A stretch of DNA of 64,000 nucleotides from Agromyces larvae (GTDB lineage: Bacteria; Actinomycetota; Actinomycetes; Actinomycetales; Microbacteriaceae), in NCBI RefSeq assembly GCF_022811705.1, contig NZ_CP094528.1, positions 3,720,001 through 3,784,000 of the forward strand, written 5' to 3'. Of this stretch, positions 1-8,393 are shown piece by piece (position 1 is the first letter of the stretch; every line of letters begins with the position of its first letter). The notes under the pieces are model-generated. The model searched no databases and was not told the origin of the DNA. It was given only the letters and a program-made list of their open reading frames with translations. The position numbers and the translations under genes were made by a program.

Positions 1-423
1 CACGGCGCCCCAGGCGGTGAGCGCGGCGAGCGGGATCGCCGCGGCCTCGACGAAGCCGAGCGATTCGGGCATGGGCGCGACGCTGAGCGAGGTGACGGCG
101 AGGTACTCGGCGTAGCTGCCCGGCACCCGCGGCACCCGGCCCATGCCGTACACCCGGTCGCCGGGTCGCAGCGGGTGCGCGGCGTAGGGCGCCTGTTCGA
201 CGATGCCCGCGAAGTCGAAGCCGAGCACGGCGGGCCAGGCGGCGAGCGCCCCGGACACGCCGCGGCCCGCGCGCGTCTTCGCATCGATCGGATTGACGCC
301 GGCGGCGATCACCCGCACCAGCACCTCGTCGAGCACGCGCTGCGGGCGCGGCGCATCGGCGAGGCGCAGTTCATCGGGTCCGCCGGTGCGGTCGAGGACG
401 AGGGCTCGCATCGTGTCGGTCAT
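1..423 (-). CDS. Quinone oxidoreductase-like MDR family protein, partial
   Basis: Only the first 141 codons are present; the 3' end lies beyond the window. The N-terminal GroES-like fold is recognisable: MRALVLDRTGG opening, VNPIDAKTR, LGFDFAGIVE, a PGDRVYG turn, GSYAEYLAV and the segment AAIPLAALTAWGA, typical of NADPH:quinone oxidoreductase/zeta-crystallin-like enzymes that lack the catalytic zinc. Family members reduce quinones or activated alkenes with NADPH in the cytoplasm. The ATG at 421-423 lies 45 bp after the hydrolase stop on the same strand, so it is probably the last visible gene of a three-gene minus-strand unit. Substrate cannot be inferred. Confidence 0.8.
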   Translation of the reverse strand, partial: MTDTMRALVLDRTGGPDELRLADAPRPQRVLDEVLVRVIAAGVNPIDAKTRAGRGVSGALAAWPAVLGFDFAGIVEQAPYAAHPLRPGDRVYGMGRVPRVPGSYAEYLAVTSLSVAPMPESLGFVEAAAIPLAALTAWGAV

Positions 424-468
424 GGATCCTCCCGGTGGGTGCGTTCGAGGTCGAGGGTGCGGCCGCGT

Positions 469-1242
469 TCACTCGGCGGCGAGGAAGCGGCCGACGACGG
501 CGTGGATGGCGCGGGTCTGCGCGGGCAGGCCGGCGTCGCGGGCCGGCACGGTGGCGAGCGGGGCGTCGAGCCCGGCGGCCCAGCGCTGGGCGATCGGCAA
601 CGGATGCACCGGATCGCGTTCGGCGCCGACGACCAGCGTGCGGATGCCGGCTCGGGCGGATGCGGCCAGTTCGGCGTCGTCGGCGAAGGCGCGGTTGCGG
701 GGGATCTCGACGAGTCGGATGGCGCGGGGCGCCGCGTCGGGCGCCGTGAACTGGGCGAGCAGCGCCCGACCCCCGGCCGGCGAGGCGTGCGCGACCCGCT
801 CGTACAGCTCGGTCGAGCGGAACAGTTCGGCGCCGTCGGGCCCGGCCTCGGCGAGCATCCCGCCGATGACGGGGAACGGGCGCAGATGGTCGGGCAGCGA
901 CCGGTCGTCGAACGACGGGCGCAGGTACACCGCTCGGCGGATGCGCAGGAGCCCGTCGAGCGCGAGCCGCAGACCGATCGCCGCCCCCATCGAGATGCCG
1001 ATGACGGTGAGCGGGCTGTCGTCGCCCTCGAGTTCGGGCAGGGCGCGCCGGGCCACGTCGTCGGCGAGCCGGTCGAGCCCGAAATCGGCGGGGGCGCCGA
1101 TCTCGGGGTGCGCGCCGTGCGCGCGCACGTCGAGCGCGAGCACGCGTTCGCTGCGCCCGGGGGAGGCGGCGAGCACGGGCGCGAGCAGGTCGAGCGGCTG
1201 GCGTCGGTCGGAACCGAGGCCGTGCAGGAGCAGCACCGTCAC
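469..1242 (-). CDS. Alpha/beta hydrolase
   Basis: A 257-residue alpha/beta-hydrolase-fold protein. The opening TVLLLHGLGSDRR holds the HG oxyanion-hole motif, GISMGAA is the nucleophile elbow (Ser), LVVGAERDPVHP carries the likely acid Asp, and the C-terminal TRAIHAVVGRFL supplies the His. The GTG start at 1240-1242 overlaps the stop of the upstream YqaJ gene (GTGA), implying translational coupling. No signal peptide is seen, so it should be cytoplasmic. The fold is clear; the substrate (ester, lactone or other) is not. Confidence 0.8.
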   Translation of the reverse strand: MTVLLLHGLGSDRRQPLDLLAPVLAASPGRSERVLALDVRAHGAHPEIGAPADFGLDRLADDVARRALPELEGDDSPLTVIGISMGAAIGLRLALDGLLRIRRAVYLRPSFDDRSLPDHLRPFPVIGGMLAEAGPDGAELFRSTELYERVAHASPAGGRALLAQFTAPDAAPRAIRLVEIPRNRAFADDAELAASARAGIRTLVVGAERDPVHPLPIAQRWAAGLDAPLATVPARDAGLPAQTRAIHAVVGRFLAAE

Positions 1243-1952
1243 GCGAGCGGCCCGGGCCGGTAGTAGGAGCGGTCGCGCCCGGCGGGCGCCGTGACGGATG
1301 CCGCGTCGGGGGCGATGGTCGCGAGCAGCTCGTTCGCCAGGCCGATGAGGATCGCGATCTGGTCCTCGTCGCGGTCGACCCAGCGGCACTGCGGTTCGCC
1401 GACGGGGACGAAGGCGTCGTGCTGTTCCCACACGACCAGGGTGCGCTCGGCGCCGAGCACGTACTGCTGCCACCACACCTGACGCAGATAGCCGCGCGGG
1501 ATGCCCCGCCACGGCTTGGAGGTGGTCTTGATCTCGCACAGCTCGACGGCGCCGCGCTCGGTGACGCGCAGCCCGTCGGGCGTCGCGAGGTGGCGCTGCT
1601 CGCCGTCGGCGTGGAACAGCAGCGTCGACGGATCGATGCCGTACTGCTCGCGCACCCACCCGGCGATGACGGGTTCGCGTTCGCGGCCGTGGTCGGTGAA
1701 TCGGCTGCCGCCGAACCCGCGCCCGCCGGTGCCGTGCAGTTTCTCCCATGCGGCGGTGCGCACCGAGTTGCGGCCGGCGAGCTTCGCGGCATCCGTCGCG
1801 GTGACCCCGCGCGACCGTGCGCGCAGCCAGGCGACCCGGTCGCCCGAGTCGGCCACGATGCGCCGCTCGTGCGGGTGCGGCCCGCGGATCGCGGCCGCGA
1901 CCGCCGGTGCACGCTCGTCGAGGTCGAAGAGGGCGAACGGCTGGTCGGTCAC
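1239..1952 (-). CDS. YqaJ-type viral recombinase-family nuclease
   Basis: A 237-residue protein of the YqaJ/lambda-exonuclease-like PD-(D/E)XK group. The N-terminal SRGVTATDAAKLAG segment, the conserved Glu in GREREPVIAGWV, the TPDGL turn and ELCEIKTT (the E-x-K metal/catalytic core) followed by YLRQVWWQQYVLG are the family signature. Members degrade or process DNA ends; bacterial chromosomal copies occur outside prophages and no other phage gene is near. The GTG start follows a TACCCT -10-like hexamer by six nucleotides (1953-1964), so the mRNA may be leaderless. First gene of the minus-strand trio. Confidence 0.8.
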   Translation of the reverse strand: MTDQPFALFDLDERAPAVAAAIRGPHPHERRIVADSGDRVAWLRARSRGVTATDAAKLAGRNSVRTAAWEKLHGTGGRGFGGSRFTDHGREREPVIAGWVREQYGIDPSTLLFHADGEQRHLATPDGLRVTERGAVELCEIKTTSKPWRGIPRGYLRQVWWQQYVLGAERTLVVWEQHDAFVPVGEPQCRWVDRDEDQIAILIGLANELLATIAPDAASVTAPAGRDRSYYRPGPLA

Positions 1953-1964
1953 CCTCCGAGGGTA
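1953..1964 (-). promoter_or_regulatory. Putative leaderless promoter -10 (YqaJ gene)
   Basis: On the minus strand TACCCT (1959-1964) fits the actinobacterial TANNNT -10 and ends six bases before the GTG start. The intervening CGGAGG could alternatively be read as a ribosome site that is too close to the start. Inference from spacing only. Confidence 0.35.
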
Positions 1965-2013
1965 CTCGCCGCCGGCCCCTGCCCCACGCCCGACGCCCCT
2001 GCCACGCCCGACG

Positions 2014-3201
2014 TCAGCGTGCCGCGAGCGCGTCGATGCCCTCGGGGCTGAGCGCGTGGTGGATCGCGAGCATGCTCGCGCCGAGCACCGCCGCGTTGCC
2101 GGCCGCGGCCGACTGCACGATCGCGAGGTGCTCGGTCGCGAGCGGCATCGACCGCGAGTACACGGCCTCGCGCACGCCGGCGATGAGGTGTTCGCCCGCG
2201 CGGGCCATCGAGCCGCCGATCGCGATGACCGACGGGTTCACGAGGCTGACGCACGCGGTCAGCACCTCGCCGATGTCGCGGCCCGCCTGGCGCACCGCTT
2301 GGATGGCCTCGAGGTCGCCGCGCTTGACCAGGTCGACGACGTCGTTGCCGCCGGATGCCTCGACGCCGCGTTCGCGCAGCGCCCGGGCGATGGCGGGGCC
2401 CGACGCGAGGGCTTCGAGGCATCCGCGATTGCCGCAGTGGCAGGGCACGTCCGCACCGCGCGCGACCTGGATGTGCCCGATGTCGCCCGCGATGCCCTGC
2501 GCGCCGCGCTGCAGCAGGCCGCCCGAGATGATGCCCGAGCCGATGCCGGTGGCGACCTTGACGAACACCAGATGCTCGACCGCGGGCCAGGCGAGTGCGC
2601 GTTCGCCGAGCGCCATGATGTTCACGTCGTTGTCGACGAGCACGGGCACCTCGAGGTGCTGCTGCACCCAGCCGGGCACGTCGAAGCGGTCCCATCCGGG
2701 CATGATCGGCGGGTTCACGGGGCGGCCCGTGGAGTGCTCGACGGGGCCGGGCACGCCGATGCCGACCGCGACGAGGTCGTGCCGGTCGCGGCCGAGGCCG
2801 TCGACGAGGGCGAGGCCCTGCTCGACCATCCAGCCGAGCACGCGTTCGGGGCCGTCGGCGATGTCCATCGGCTCGCCGTGCTGGGCGAGCACGGTGCCGG
2901 TGAGGTCGGTGACCGCGATGATCGCGTGCGAGGCGCCGAGGTCGGCGGCCAGCACCAGCCGCGACGCGGGGTTGAGGGCGAACTGCGACGGCGGCCGGCC
3001 GCCGGTGGAGGCGGCGTCGGCCACGGGCGAGATGAGGCCGAGGTTCATCAGCTCGTCCACGCGGGCCGCGATGGTCGATCGCGCGAGCCCGGTCGCCTGG
3101 GCGAGCGACGCCCGGGTGCGGGGCACGCCGTCGCGCAGCAGTTGGAAGAGCTCGCTCGCTCCCGAGCTGCCGAGCGCCGATCCGCGGCTGATGTCGACCA
3201 T
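2014..3201 (-). CDS. ROK-family transcriptional repressor
   Basis: A 395-residue ROK protein with an N-terminal winged helix (SLAQATGLARSTIAARVDEL, residues about 30-50) and a C-terminal sugar-kinase-like domain: GIGVPGPV, VLVDNDVNIMALGE, VATGIGSGIISGG and the zinc cluster CHCGNRGCLE. ROK repressors (NagC/XylR type) bind a sugar or sugar phosphate in the kinase-like fold and release DNA. The ATG at 3199-3201 gives MVDISRGS; an upstream in-frame ATG would add only poorly conserved residues. It is divergent from the sugar operon starting at 3318 and is the obvious local regulator. Confidence 0.88.
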   Translation of the reverse strand: MVDISRGSALGSSGASELFQLLRDGVPRTRASLAQATGLARSTIAARVDELMNLGLISPVADAASTGGRPPSQFALNPASRLVLAADLGASHAIIAVTDLTGTVLAQHGEPMDIADGPERVLGWMVEQGLALVDGLGRDRHDLVAVGIGVPGPVEHSTGRPVNPPIMPGWDRFDVPGWVQQHLEVPVLVDNDVNIMALGERALAWPAVEHLVFVKVATGIGSGIISGGLLQRGAQGIAGDIGHIQVARGADVPCHCGNRGCLEALASGPAIARALRERGVEASGGNDVVDLVKRGDLEAIQAVRQAGRDIGEVLTACVSLVNPSVIAIGGSMARAGEHLIAGVREAVYSRSMPLATEHLAIVQSAAAGNAAVLGASMLAIHHALSPEGIDALAAR

Positions 3202-3265
3202 GGCACCGAGTAAAGCACACGTACTTCGACGGGGCATTGATCACAGCAATGTCACGAAACCGACG

Positions 3266-3291
3266 ACTTTTGCCGACTGACTGGCAGAAGT
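3266..3291. promoter_or_regulatory. Inverted repeat, candidate ROK operator
   Basis: ACTTTTGCC (3266-3274) and GGCAGAAGT (3283-3291) are inverted repeats with 8 of 9 bases matching and an 8-bp spacer. They lie in the 116-bp gap between the divergent ROK gene and the Gfo/Idh gene, which is unusually AT-rich for this sequence. Position and symmetry suggest the repressor site; no binding evidence. Confidence 0.5.
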
Positions 3292-3317
3292 TGTGCAGCG
3301 TGTGTCAGCATGTGCCC

Positions 3318-4460
3318 ATGACAACGGATGTCACCGCCCGAGCCCGCACCCTGCGTGCCGGATTCGTCGGAGGCGGCTTCATGGCCGCCGTGCACTCCCG
3401 GGCGGCCCGGGCGGCCGGCGCGGCCCTCGAGGGGGCGGCCTCGTCCAGCCCCGCGGCATCCGCCACGGCCGCCGAGCGACTCGGTCTGGCGCAGGGCTAC
3501 GCCTCGCTCGACGACCTCATCGCCGACGTCGACGTCGTGCACGTCTGCACCCCCAACGCGACCCACGTCGAGATCGCCACCCGCGCGCTCGAGGCCGGCC
3601 GCCACGTGATCTGCGAGAAGCCCCTCGCCACCGACGCCGCGGGCGCCGAGGCGCTCGCCGCGCTCGCCGCCGACCGCGGCGTGGTCGCGGCGGTGCCGTT
3701 CGTCTACCGCTTCCACCCGATGGCCCGCGAGGCGCGGGCGCGGGTCGCCGCCGGCGAGACCGGTCGCCTGCTCGGCGTGCAGGGCGCCTACCTGCAGGAC
3801 TGGCTGGCCGCGCCCGACGACGACGACTGGCGGGTCGACAGCGCCCAGGGCGGCCCCAGCCGCGCGTTCGCCGACATCGGCTCGCACCTGGTCGACCTGC
3901 TCGAGTTCGTCTCGGGCGACCGCATCGTGCGCCTGAACGCCGCCACCCGCACCGCCTACCGGTCGCGTGCGACGAACACCGACATCGCCACCGAGGACCT
4001 GGTCGCCGTCGTCGTCGAGCTCGCGAGCGGCGCGATCGGCACCCTGCTCGTGTCGCAGGTGGCGCCCGGCCACAAGAACGGGCTCGTGCTCGAACTGTCC
4101 GGCACCGAGGCGAGCGTGCGCTTCGAACAGGAGCACCCCGAGACGCTGTGGATCGGGCGCACCGACGTCTCGAGCATCGTCGAGCGCGACCCCGCCCGGC
4201 TGAGTGCCGACGCGGCCCGGCTGTCGATCGTGCCCGCGGGGCATCCGATGGGCTACCAGGACGCCTTCAACGCGTTCGTCGCCGACGCCTACGCGGCGAT
4301 CGCGGCCGCGAGCGACGTCGGGGGCGTCGGGGCGAGCGACGCCGGGGGCGTCGCGCCCGACGGCCTGCCCACCTTCGCCGACGGGCTGCGGGCCGTGCGG
4401 GTGACCGAGGCGGTGCTCGCCTCGGCGGCGAGCGGCGACTGGGCGGAGGTGCGCGCATGA
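3318..4460 (+). CDS. Gfo/Idh/MocA-family oxidoreductase
   Basis: A 380-residue NAD(P)-dependent sugar or polyol dehydrogenase of the glucose-fructose oxidoreductase/inositol dehydrogenase family. The N-terminal Rossmann motif is GFVGGGFMAAVHS; HVICEKPLATD holds the conserved EKP lysine; ADIGSHLVDLLEFVSG is the usual catalytic-domain His motif. The ATG at 3318 is used because MTTDVTARARTLRAGF leads directly into the Rossmann strand. A short Gly/Ala-rich repeat (SDVGGVGASDAGGVA) near residue 330 is probably a local expansion. It overlaps the ABC ATPase by ATGA and is first in the ROK-facing operon. Confidence 0.87.
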   Translation: MTTDVTARARTLRAGFVGGGFMAAVHSRAARAAGAALEGAASSSPAASATAAERLGLAQGYASLDDLIADVDVVHVCTPNATHVEIATRALEAGRHVICEKPLATDAAGAEALAALAADRGVVAAVPFVYRFHPMAREARARVAAGETGRLLGVQGAYLQDWLAAPDDDDWRVDSAQGGPSRAFADIGSHLVDLLEFVSGDRIVRLNAATRTAYRSRATNTDIATEDLVAVVVELASGAIGTLLVSQVAPGHKNGLVLELSGTEASVRFEQEHPETLWIGRTDVSSIVERDPARLSADAARLSIVPAGHPMGYQDAFNAFVADAYAAIAAASDVGGVGASDAGGVAPDGLPTFADGLRAVRVTEAVLASAASGDWAEVRA

Positions 4461-6031
4461 CGGATGCCACGACCGCACCGCCGACCGGCGATGCGACCGC
4501 CGAGACGGCCCCCGTGCTGGTCGCCAGCGGCCTCGAGAAATCGTTCTTCGGCGTGCCCGTGCTGCACGGGGTCGGCCTCGAACTGCGGGCCGGCGAAGTG
4601 CACGGCCTCGTCGGCGAGAACGGCGCCGGCAAGTCGACGTTCATGAAGATCCTCGCGGGCGTGTACGAACGCGACGCGGGCACGGTCGAGCTCGGCGGCC
4701 GGCCGGTCGACTTCCACCACCCCGTCGAGGCGGCGCACGCCGGCCTCGCGACGGTGTTCCAGGAGTTCAACCTGCTGCCCGAGCGCACCGTCGCCGAGAA
4801 CGTGTTCCTCGGTCGCGAGCCGCGCCGGCGCGGCGTCGTCGACCGGCGCGGCATGCTGCGCCGGACGCGCGAGCTGCTCGCCGAGCTCGGCATCGATGCG
4901 ATCGATGCGGATGCCCCGGTGCGCAGCCTCACCGTCGCCGAGCAGCAGATCGTCGAGATCGTGAAGGCGCTGTCGACCGGGGCCCGGGTGATCCAGATGG
5001 ACGAGCCCACCGCGGCGCTCGCCGACCACGAGGTCGAGCTGCTCGCCGCGATCATCCGCAGGCTGCAGGAGCGCGGGGTCGCGATCCTCTACGTGTCGCA
5101 CCGGCTGAAGGAGATCTTCGACCTCTGCGACACCATCACCGTGCTGAAGGACGGCGCGCTCGTCTCGACGAGCCCGGCCGCCGACCTCGACACCGACGAG
5201 CTCGTGCGGCGCATGGTGGGCCGCTCCATCGAGACGTACTACCCCGACCCCGAGCCGGGCACCGAGCTCGGCGAACCGCGGCTCGAACTCCGCGGCGCGG
5301 GCAACGCCTACGTCGAGGGCGTCGACCTCGAGGTCCGGTCGGGCGAGATCGTCGGCGTCGCCGGGCTCCAGGGGTCGGGCCGCACAGAGCTCGTCGAGGG
5401 CGTCTTCGGCATCACGCCGTTCACCCGCGGGTCCATGCGCATCGACGGCCGCGAGCTGCGCATCGGCACCGCGCGGCAGGCGGTGAAGGCGGGGATCGCG
5501 CTCGTCGCCGAGGACCGCAAGGCGCAGGGCCTGGCCGTCAACCAGTCGATCGCCGACAACGCGCTGCTCGTCATCCGCTCGGTGTTCGCCCGCCGCACCC
5601 GCGAGGTCCGCCGGGAGCTGCCCGGCGTGCTGAGCTCGCTCGAGGTGGTCTCGCGCGGACTCGACCAGGAGGTGCAGTTCCTCTCGGGCGGCAACCAGCA
5701 GAAGGTCGTGCTCGCGAAATGGCTCGCCGCCGGGCCCCGCGTCGTGCTGTTCGACGAACCCACCCGCGGCATCGACGTCGGCGCGAAGGTCGCCGTCTAC
5801 CGCCTCATGCGCCGACTCGCGAAGGAGGGCGTCGCGATCCTCATGATCAGTTCCGAACTGCCCGAGGTGATCGGCATGAGCGACCGCATCGTCGTGATGC
5901 ACGACGGTCGCGCGTCGTCGGAGCTGCCGGCCAGAAGCGACGAGGCCACCATCCTCGCCGCCGCGACCGGCACGCTCCGGCTGGGGGGCGCCGGGGGAAC
6001 GGATGCCACGGATGCGGGGGGAGCGCGATGA
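4457..6031 (+). CDS. CUT2 sugar ABC importer ATP-binding protein
   Basis: A 524-residue double-NBD ATPase of the RbsA/XylG type that powers uptake of a sugar through the two permeases downstream. NBD1 has GENGAGKST (Walker A) and VIQMDEPTAAL (Walker B); NBD2 has the degenerate P-loop GLQGSGRTE, the signature LSGGNQQKV and [12 protein letters not shown]. Length and architecture are normal for the family. It overlaps the preceding dehydrogenase and the following permease by four bases each, so the operon is tightly coupled. Sugar identity is unknown. Confidence 0.92.
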   Translation: MTDATTAPPTGDATAETAPVLVASGLEKSFFGVPVLHGVGLELRAGEVHGLVGENGAGKSTFMKILAGVYERDAGTVELGGRPVDFHHPVEAAHAGLATVFQEFNLLPERTVAENVFLGREPRRRGVVDRRGMLRRTRELLAELGIDAIDADAPVRSLTVAEQQIVEIVKALSTGARVIQMDEPTAALADHEVELLAAIIRRLQERGVAILYVSHRLKEIFDLCDTITVLKDGALVSTSPAADLDTDELVRRMVGRSIETYYPDPEPGTELGEPRLELRGAGNAYVEGVDLEVRSGEIVGVAGLQGSGRTELVEGVFGITPFTRGSMRIDGRELRIGTARQAVKAGIALVAEDRKAQGLAVNQSIADNALLVIRSVFARRTREVRRELPGVLSSLEVVSRGLDQEVQFLSGGNQQKVVLAKWLAAGPRVVLFDEPTRGIDVGAKVAVYRLMRRLAKEGVAILMISSELPEVIGMSDRIVVMHDGRASSELPARSDEATILAAATGTLRLGGAGGTDATDAGGAR

Positions 6032-7257
6032 GCGCCGCGCCCGTGGCATCCGCCCCTTCCGCCCGCCGCCCCGCCCGCCGGCGCCGCCGGCTCGACGCGA
6101 CCCTGATCGTGGGCATCGCGCTCGTCGGGGTGATCGTGATCGGCGCGATCCTCGTCGCGACCGTGGGCCGCAACTTCTTCAGCCCCGGCAACATCCGCGA
6201 CATCCTCACCGGCATGAGCGTGCTCGGGTTCGTCGCGATCGGTCAGACCTTCGTCATCCTGGGCGCCTCGCTCGACCTGTCCGTGCCGTACGTGGTCAGC
6301 CTGTCCAGCCTGATCGCAGCCGACCTGATGCGCGGCAACCCGGCGAACATCCCGGTCGCGGTGCTCGCCGCCCTCGGCGTCGCCGCGCTCATCGGCCTCG
6401 CCAACGGGCTCATCGTCACGAAGCTGCACGTCAACGGCTTCATCGCGACGCTGGGCGTCGGGCTCATCATCAAGGGCTACCTCGACACGAACTACAAGGG
6501 CACCAGCGGCAACGTGCCGTGGGACTTCCAGCTCATCGGGGCCACCGGGCTCGGGCCGGTGCCCGTCTCGACGCTCATCATGTTCGGCGTGGCGCTGCTC
6601 GCCGCCCTGTTCCTCGCGCGCACCCGCACCGGCCACCACCTCTACGCGGTCGGCGGCAATGAGCAGGTCGCCCGGTTCAGCGGCATCCGCACCGCGCGGC
6701 CGCTCATCATCGCGCACATGCTCTGCTCGATCACCGCGGCGTTCGCCGGGCTCCTGCTCGCGAGCCGGCTCGGCGTCGGCAGTCCCACGGTCGGCACCCA
6801 GGGCGGCTACGACCTGCTGTCGATCGCCGCGGTCGTGCTCGGCGGCACCCTGCTGATGGGCGGTCGCGGGTCGATCTGGGGCACCATCGGCGGCGTCGCG
6901 ATCTTCGCGGTCGTCGACAACGTGATGAGCGTCATGCAGGTGAACCCGTTCCTGAAGGACGTGGTGCGCGGCGTCGTGATCGTCGCGGCCGTCGCGGTGT
7001 ACACGAGCCGACGGCTGGACCGTCGCCGGCCGCGGTTCGGCGTCGGAGCGCCGGCGGCCGCGCTCCCTGCGCCTGCCGCGCTCCCTGAGCCTGTCGAAGG
7101 GAGGCTCCCTGAGCCTGTCGAAGGGAGGCTCCCTGAGCTTGTCGAAGGGAGCAGGGCCGCTTCGACAAGCTCAGCGACCGAGCCCGGCTCAGCGACCGAG
7201 CCCGGCCCCGCGACCGGCGTCGGCGCGGCGACCGACTCGAAGGGAGGCGCGCGATGA
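6028..7257 (+). CDS. CUT2 sugar ABC importer permease 1, with repeat-derived C-terminal tail
   Basis: A 409-residue RbsC-like permease with about ten hydrophobic helices and the family motifs GASLDLSV, NGLIVTKLHVNGFIATLG and YAVGGNEQVARFSGI. The membrane domain ends near residue 340. The remaining ~65 residues are low-complexity (LPEPVEGR twice, LPELVEGS, ASTSSATEPGSATEPG) and are encoded by tandem copies of the dispersed 24-bp repeat described at 7080-7174. The tail should be cytoplasmic and is absent from ordinary family members. Overlaps the next permease by ATGA. Confidence 0.9.
   Translation: MSAAPVASAPSARRPARRRRRLDATLIVGIALVGVIVIGAILVATVGRNFFSPGNIRDILTGMSVLGFVAIGQTFVILGASLDLSVPYVVSLSSLIAADLMRGNPANIPVAVLAALGVAALIGLANGLIVTKLHVNGFIATLGVGLIIKGYLDTNYKGTSGNVPWDFQLIGATGLGPVPVSTLIMFGVALLAALFLARTRTGHHLYAVGGNEQVARFSGIRTARPLIIAHMLCSITAAFAGLLLASRLGVGSPTVGTQGGYDLLSIAAVVLGGTLLMGGRGSIWGTIGGVAIFAVVDNVMSVMQVNPFLKDVVRGVVIVAAVAVYTSRRLDRRRPRFGVGAPAAALPAPAALPEPVEGRLPEPVEGRLPELVEGSRAASTSSATEPGSATEPGPATGVGAATDSKGGAR
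7080..7174. repeat. Short palindromic repeat cluster inside permease gene
   Basis: Three head-to-tail copies of a 24-bp unit (GCTCCCTGAGCCTGTCGAAG plus GGAG) run from 7080 to 7151, the third with CTTGTC. An inverted copy begins at 7161. CTGAGCTTGTCGAA (7133-7146) and TTCGACAAGCTCAG (7161-7174) form a perfect 14-bp stem with a 14-nt loop. Same family as copies at 10682, 21103, 37697 and 63917. Confidence 0.85.
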
Positions 7258-8393
7258 CCGTCGCAGCCACCGAGACACGCTCCGCGGGGCAGCGCCTCGC
7301 CGAACTCGGCCGCGTGCTGGTCAGCCCCCGCGGCGCCGTGTTCCTGCTGCTCGCCGTGCTGCTCGTCGCGATCGTCGTGCTCAACCCGTCGTTCGCCGAA
7401 CCCGGGCAGTTCATCCGATTCGTCCAGCGCGTCGCACCCGTCGCGATCGTGGCGATCGGGCAGTACTTCGTGATCGTCGGCGGCGAGTTCGACCTCTCGA
7501 TGGGCTCCGTCGTCACCGCGCAGGTCGTCATCGCGGGCAACCTGATCGGCCAGGACGAATCGCGGTCGCTGCCCGTACTCGCCCTCATGCTCGCCTTCGG
7601 TGCGCTCGTCGGCCTGGTGAACGGGCTCATCGTCTCGTTCCTGCGGGTGCCGAGCTTCATCGCGACCCTCGGCATGATGCTCGCACTGCTCGGCGGCGTG
7701 CTCTACTGGACGGGCGGCGCGGCCACCGGCAACCCGGCCGACGGGTTCCGCGAGATCGGGCGCGGCGGCATCCGCGGCATCCCGGTGCTCGAGATCCTGC
7801 CCTGGTCGGTCGTCGTGCTCGCCGTGGTGCTGGCCGCCGCGATCTGGTTCACGAAGCGGCCGTTCGGCCGCACCGTCATCGCCCTCGGCGACAACCCCGT
7901 CACCGCGCGCTACTCGGGCACCCGCAGCTGGTGGGTGAAGACCGCGACGTTCATCATCTCGTCGCTGTCGGCGACGATCGCCGGCGTGCTGCTGGTCGGA
8001 TACGCGGGCGTGCACCCGTCGGTCGGCCGCGGCTACGAGTTCACCGCGATCACCGCGGTCGTGCTCGGCGGCGTGGTGCTCGGCGGCGGGCGCGGCTGGG
8101 TCGTCGCCGCCGCAGCCGGCGCGTTCTCGCTCGAGGCGCTGTTCACCCTGCTCAACTTCGCCGGCGTGCCGTCGACCTACCGAGACGCCGTCCAGGGCGC
8201 CATCATCATCCTCGCCGTCGCCTACTCGGCGACGGTGTTCCGCGCGCGCCGCCGAGGCCGCGCCACCCCGACTTCGCAGGCATCCGGAGCATCCGATGCG
8301 TCTGCGGAGGGGCCGGACGCAACCGCGCCGGCTCGTCCTGCACCCATTCCCTCGACGCCGAGGGCAGACAACGAAACCAAGGGAGGTTCGTGA
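7254..8393 (+). CDS. CUT2 sugar ABC importer permease 2
   Basis: A 379-residue RbsC-like permease with the family motifs GGEFDLSMGSV, NGLIVSFLRVPSFIATLGMM and ALGDNPVTARYSGTRS, and eight to ten hydrophobic helices. Two permeases of different sequence in a row imply a heterodimeric channel. The last ~45 residues (SQASGASDASAEGPDATAPARP) are low-complexity and probably cytoplasmic. Starts on an ATGA overlap with permease 1 and its TGA shares one base with the ATG of the lipoprotein gene. Confidence 0.9.
   Translation: MTVAATETRSAGQRLAELGRVLVSPRGAVFLLLAVLLVAIVVLNPSFAEPGQFIRFVQRVAPVAIVAIGQYFVIVGGEFDLSMGSVVTAQVVIAGNLIGQDESRSLPVLALMLAFGALVGLVNGLIVSFLRVPSFIATLGMMLALLGGVLYWTGGAATGNPADGFREIGRGGIRGIPVLEILPWSVVVLAVVLAAAIWFTKRPFGRTVIALGDNPVTARYSGTRSWWVKTATFIISSLSATIAGVLLVGYAGVHPSVGRGYEFTAITAVVLGGVVLGGGRGWVVAAAAGAFSLEALFTLLNFAGVPSTYRDAVQGAIIILAVAYSATVFRARRRGRATPTSQASGASDASAEGPDATAPARPAPIPSTPRADNETKGGS

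Noticed and set aside
1239..1952. Prophage remnant based on the YqaJ-type gene
   Set aside because: No integrase, structural, lysis or att-like sequences nearby, and base composition equals that of its neighbours.
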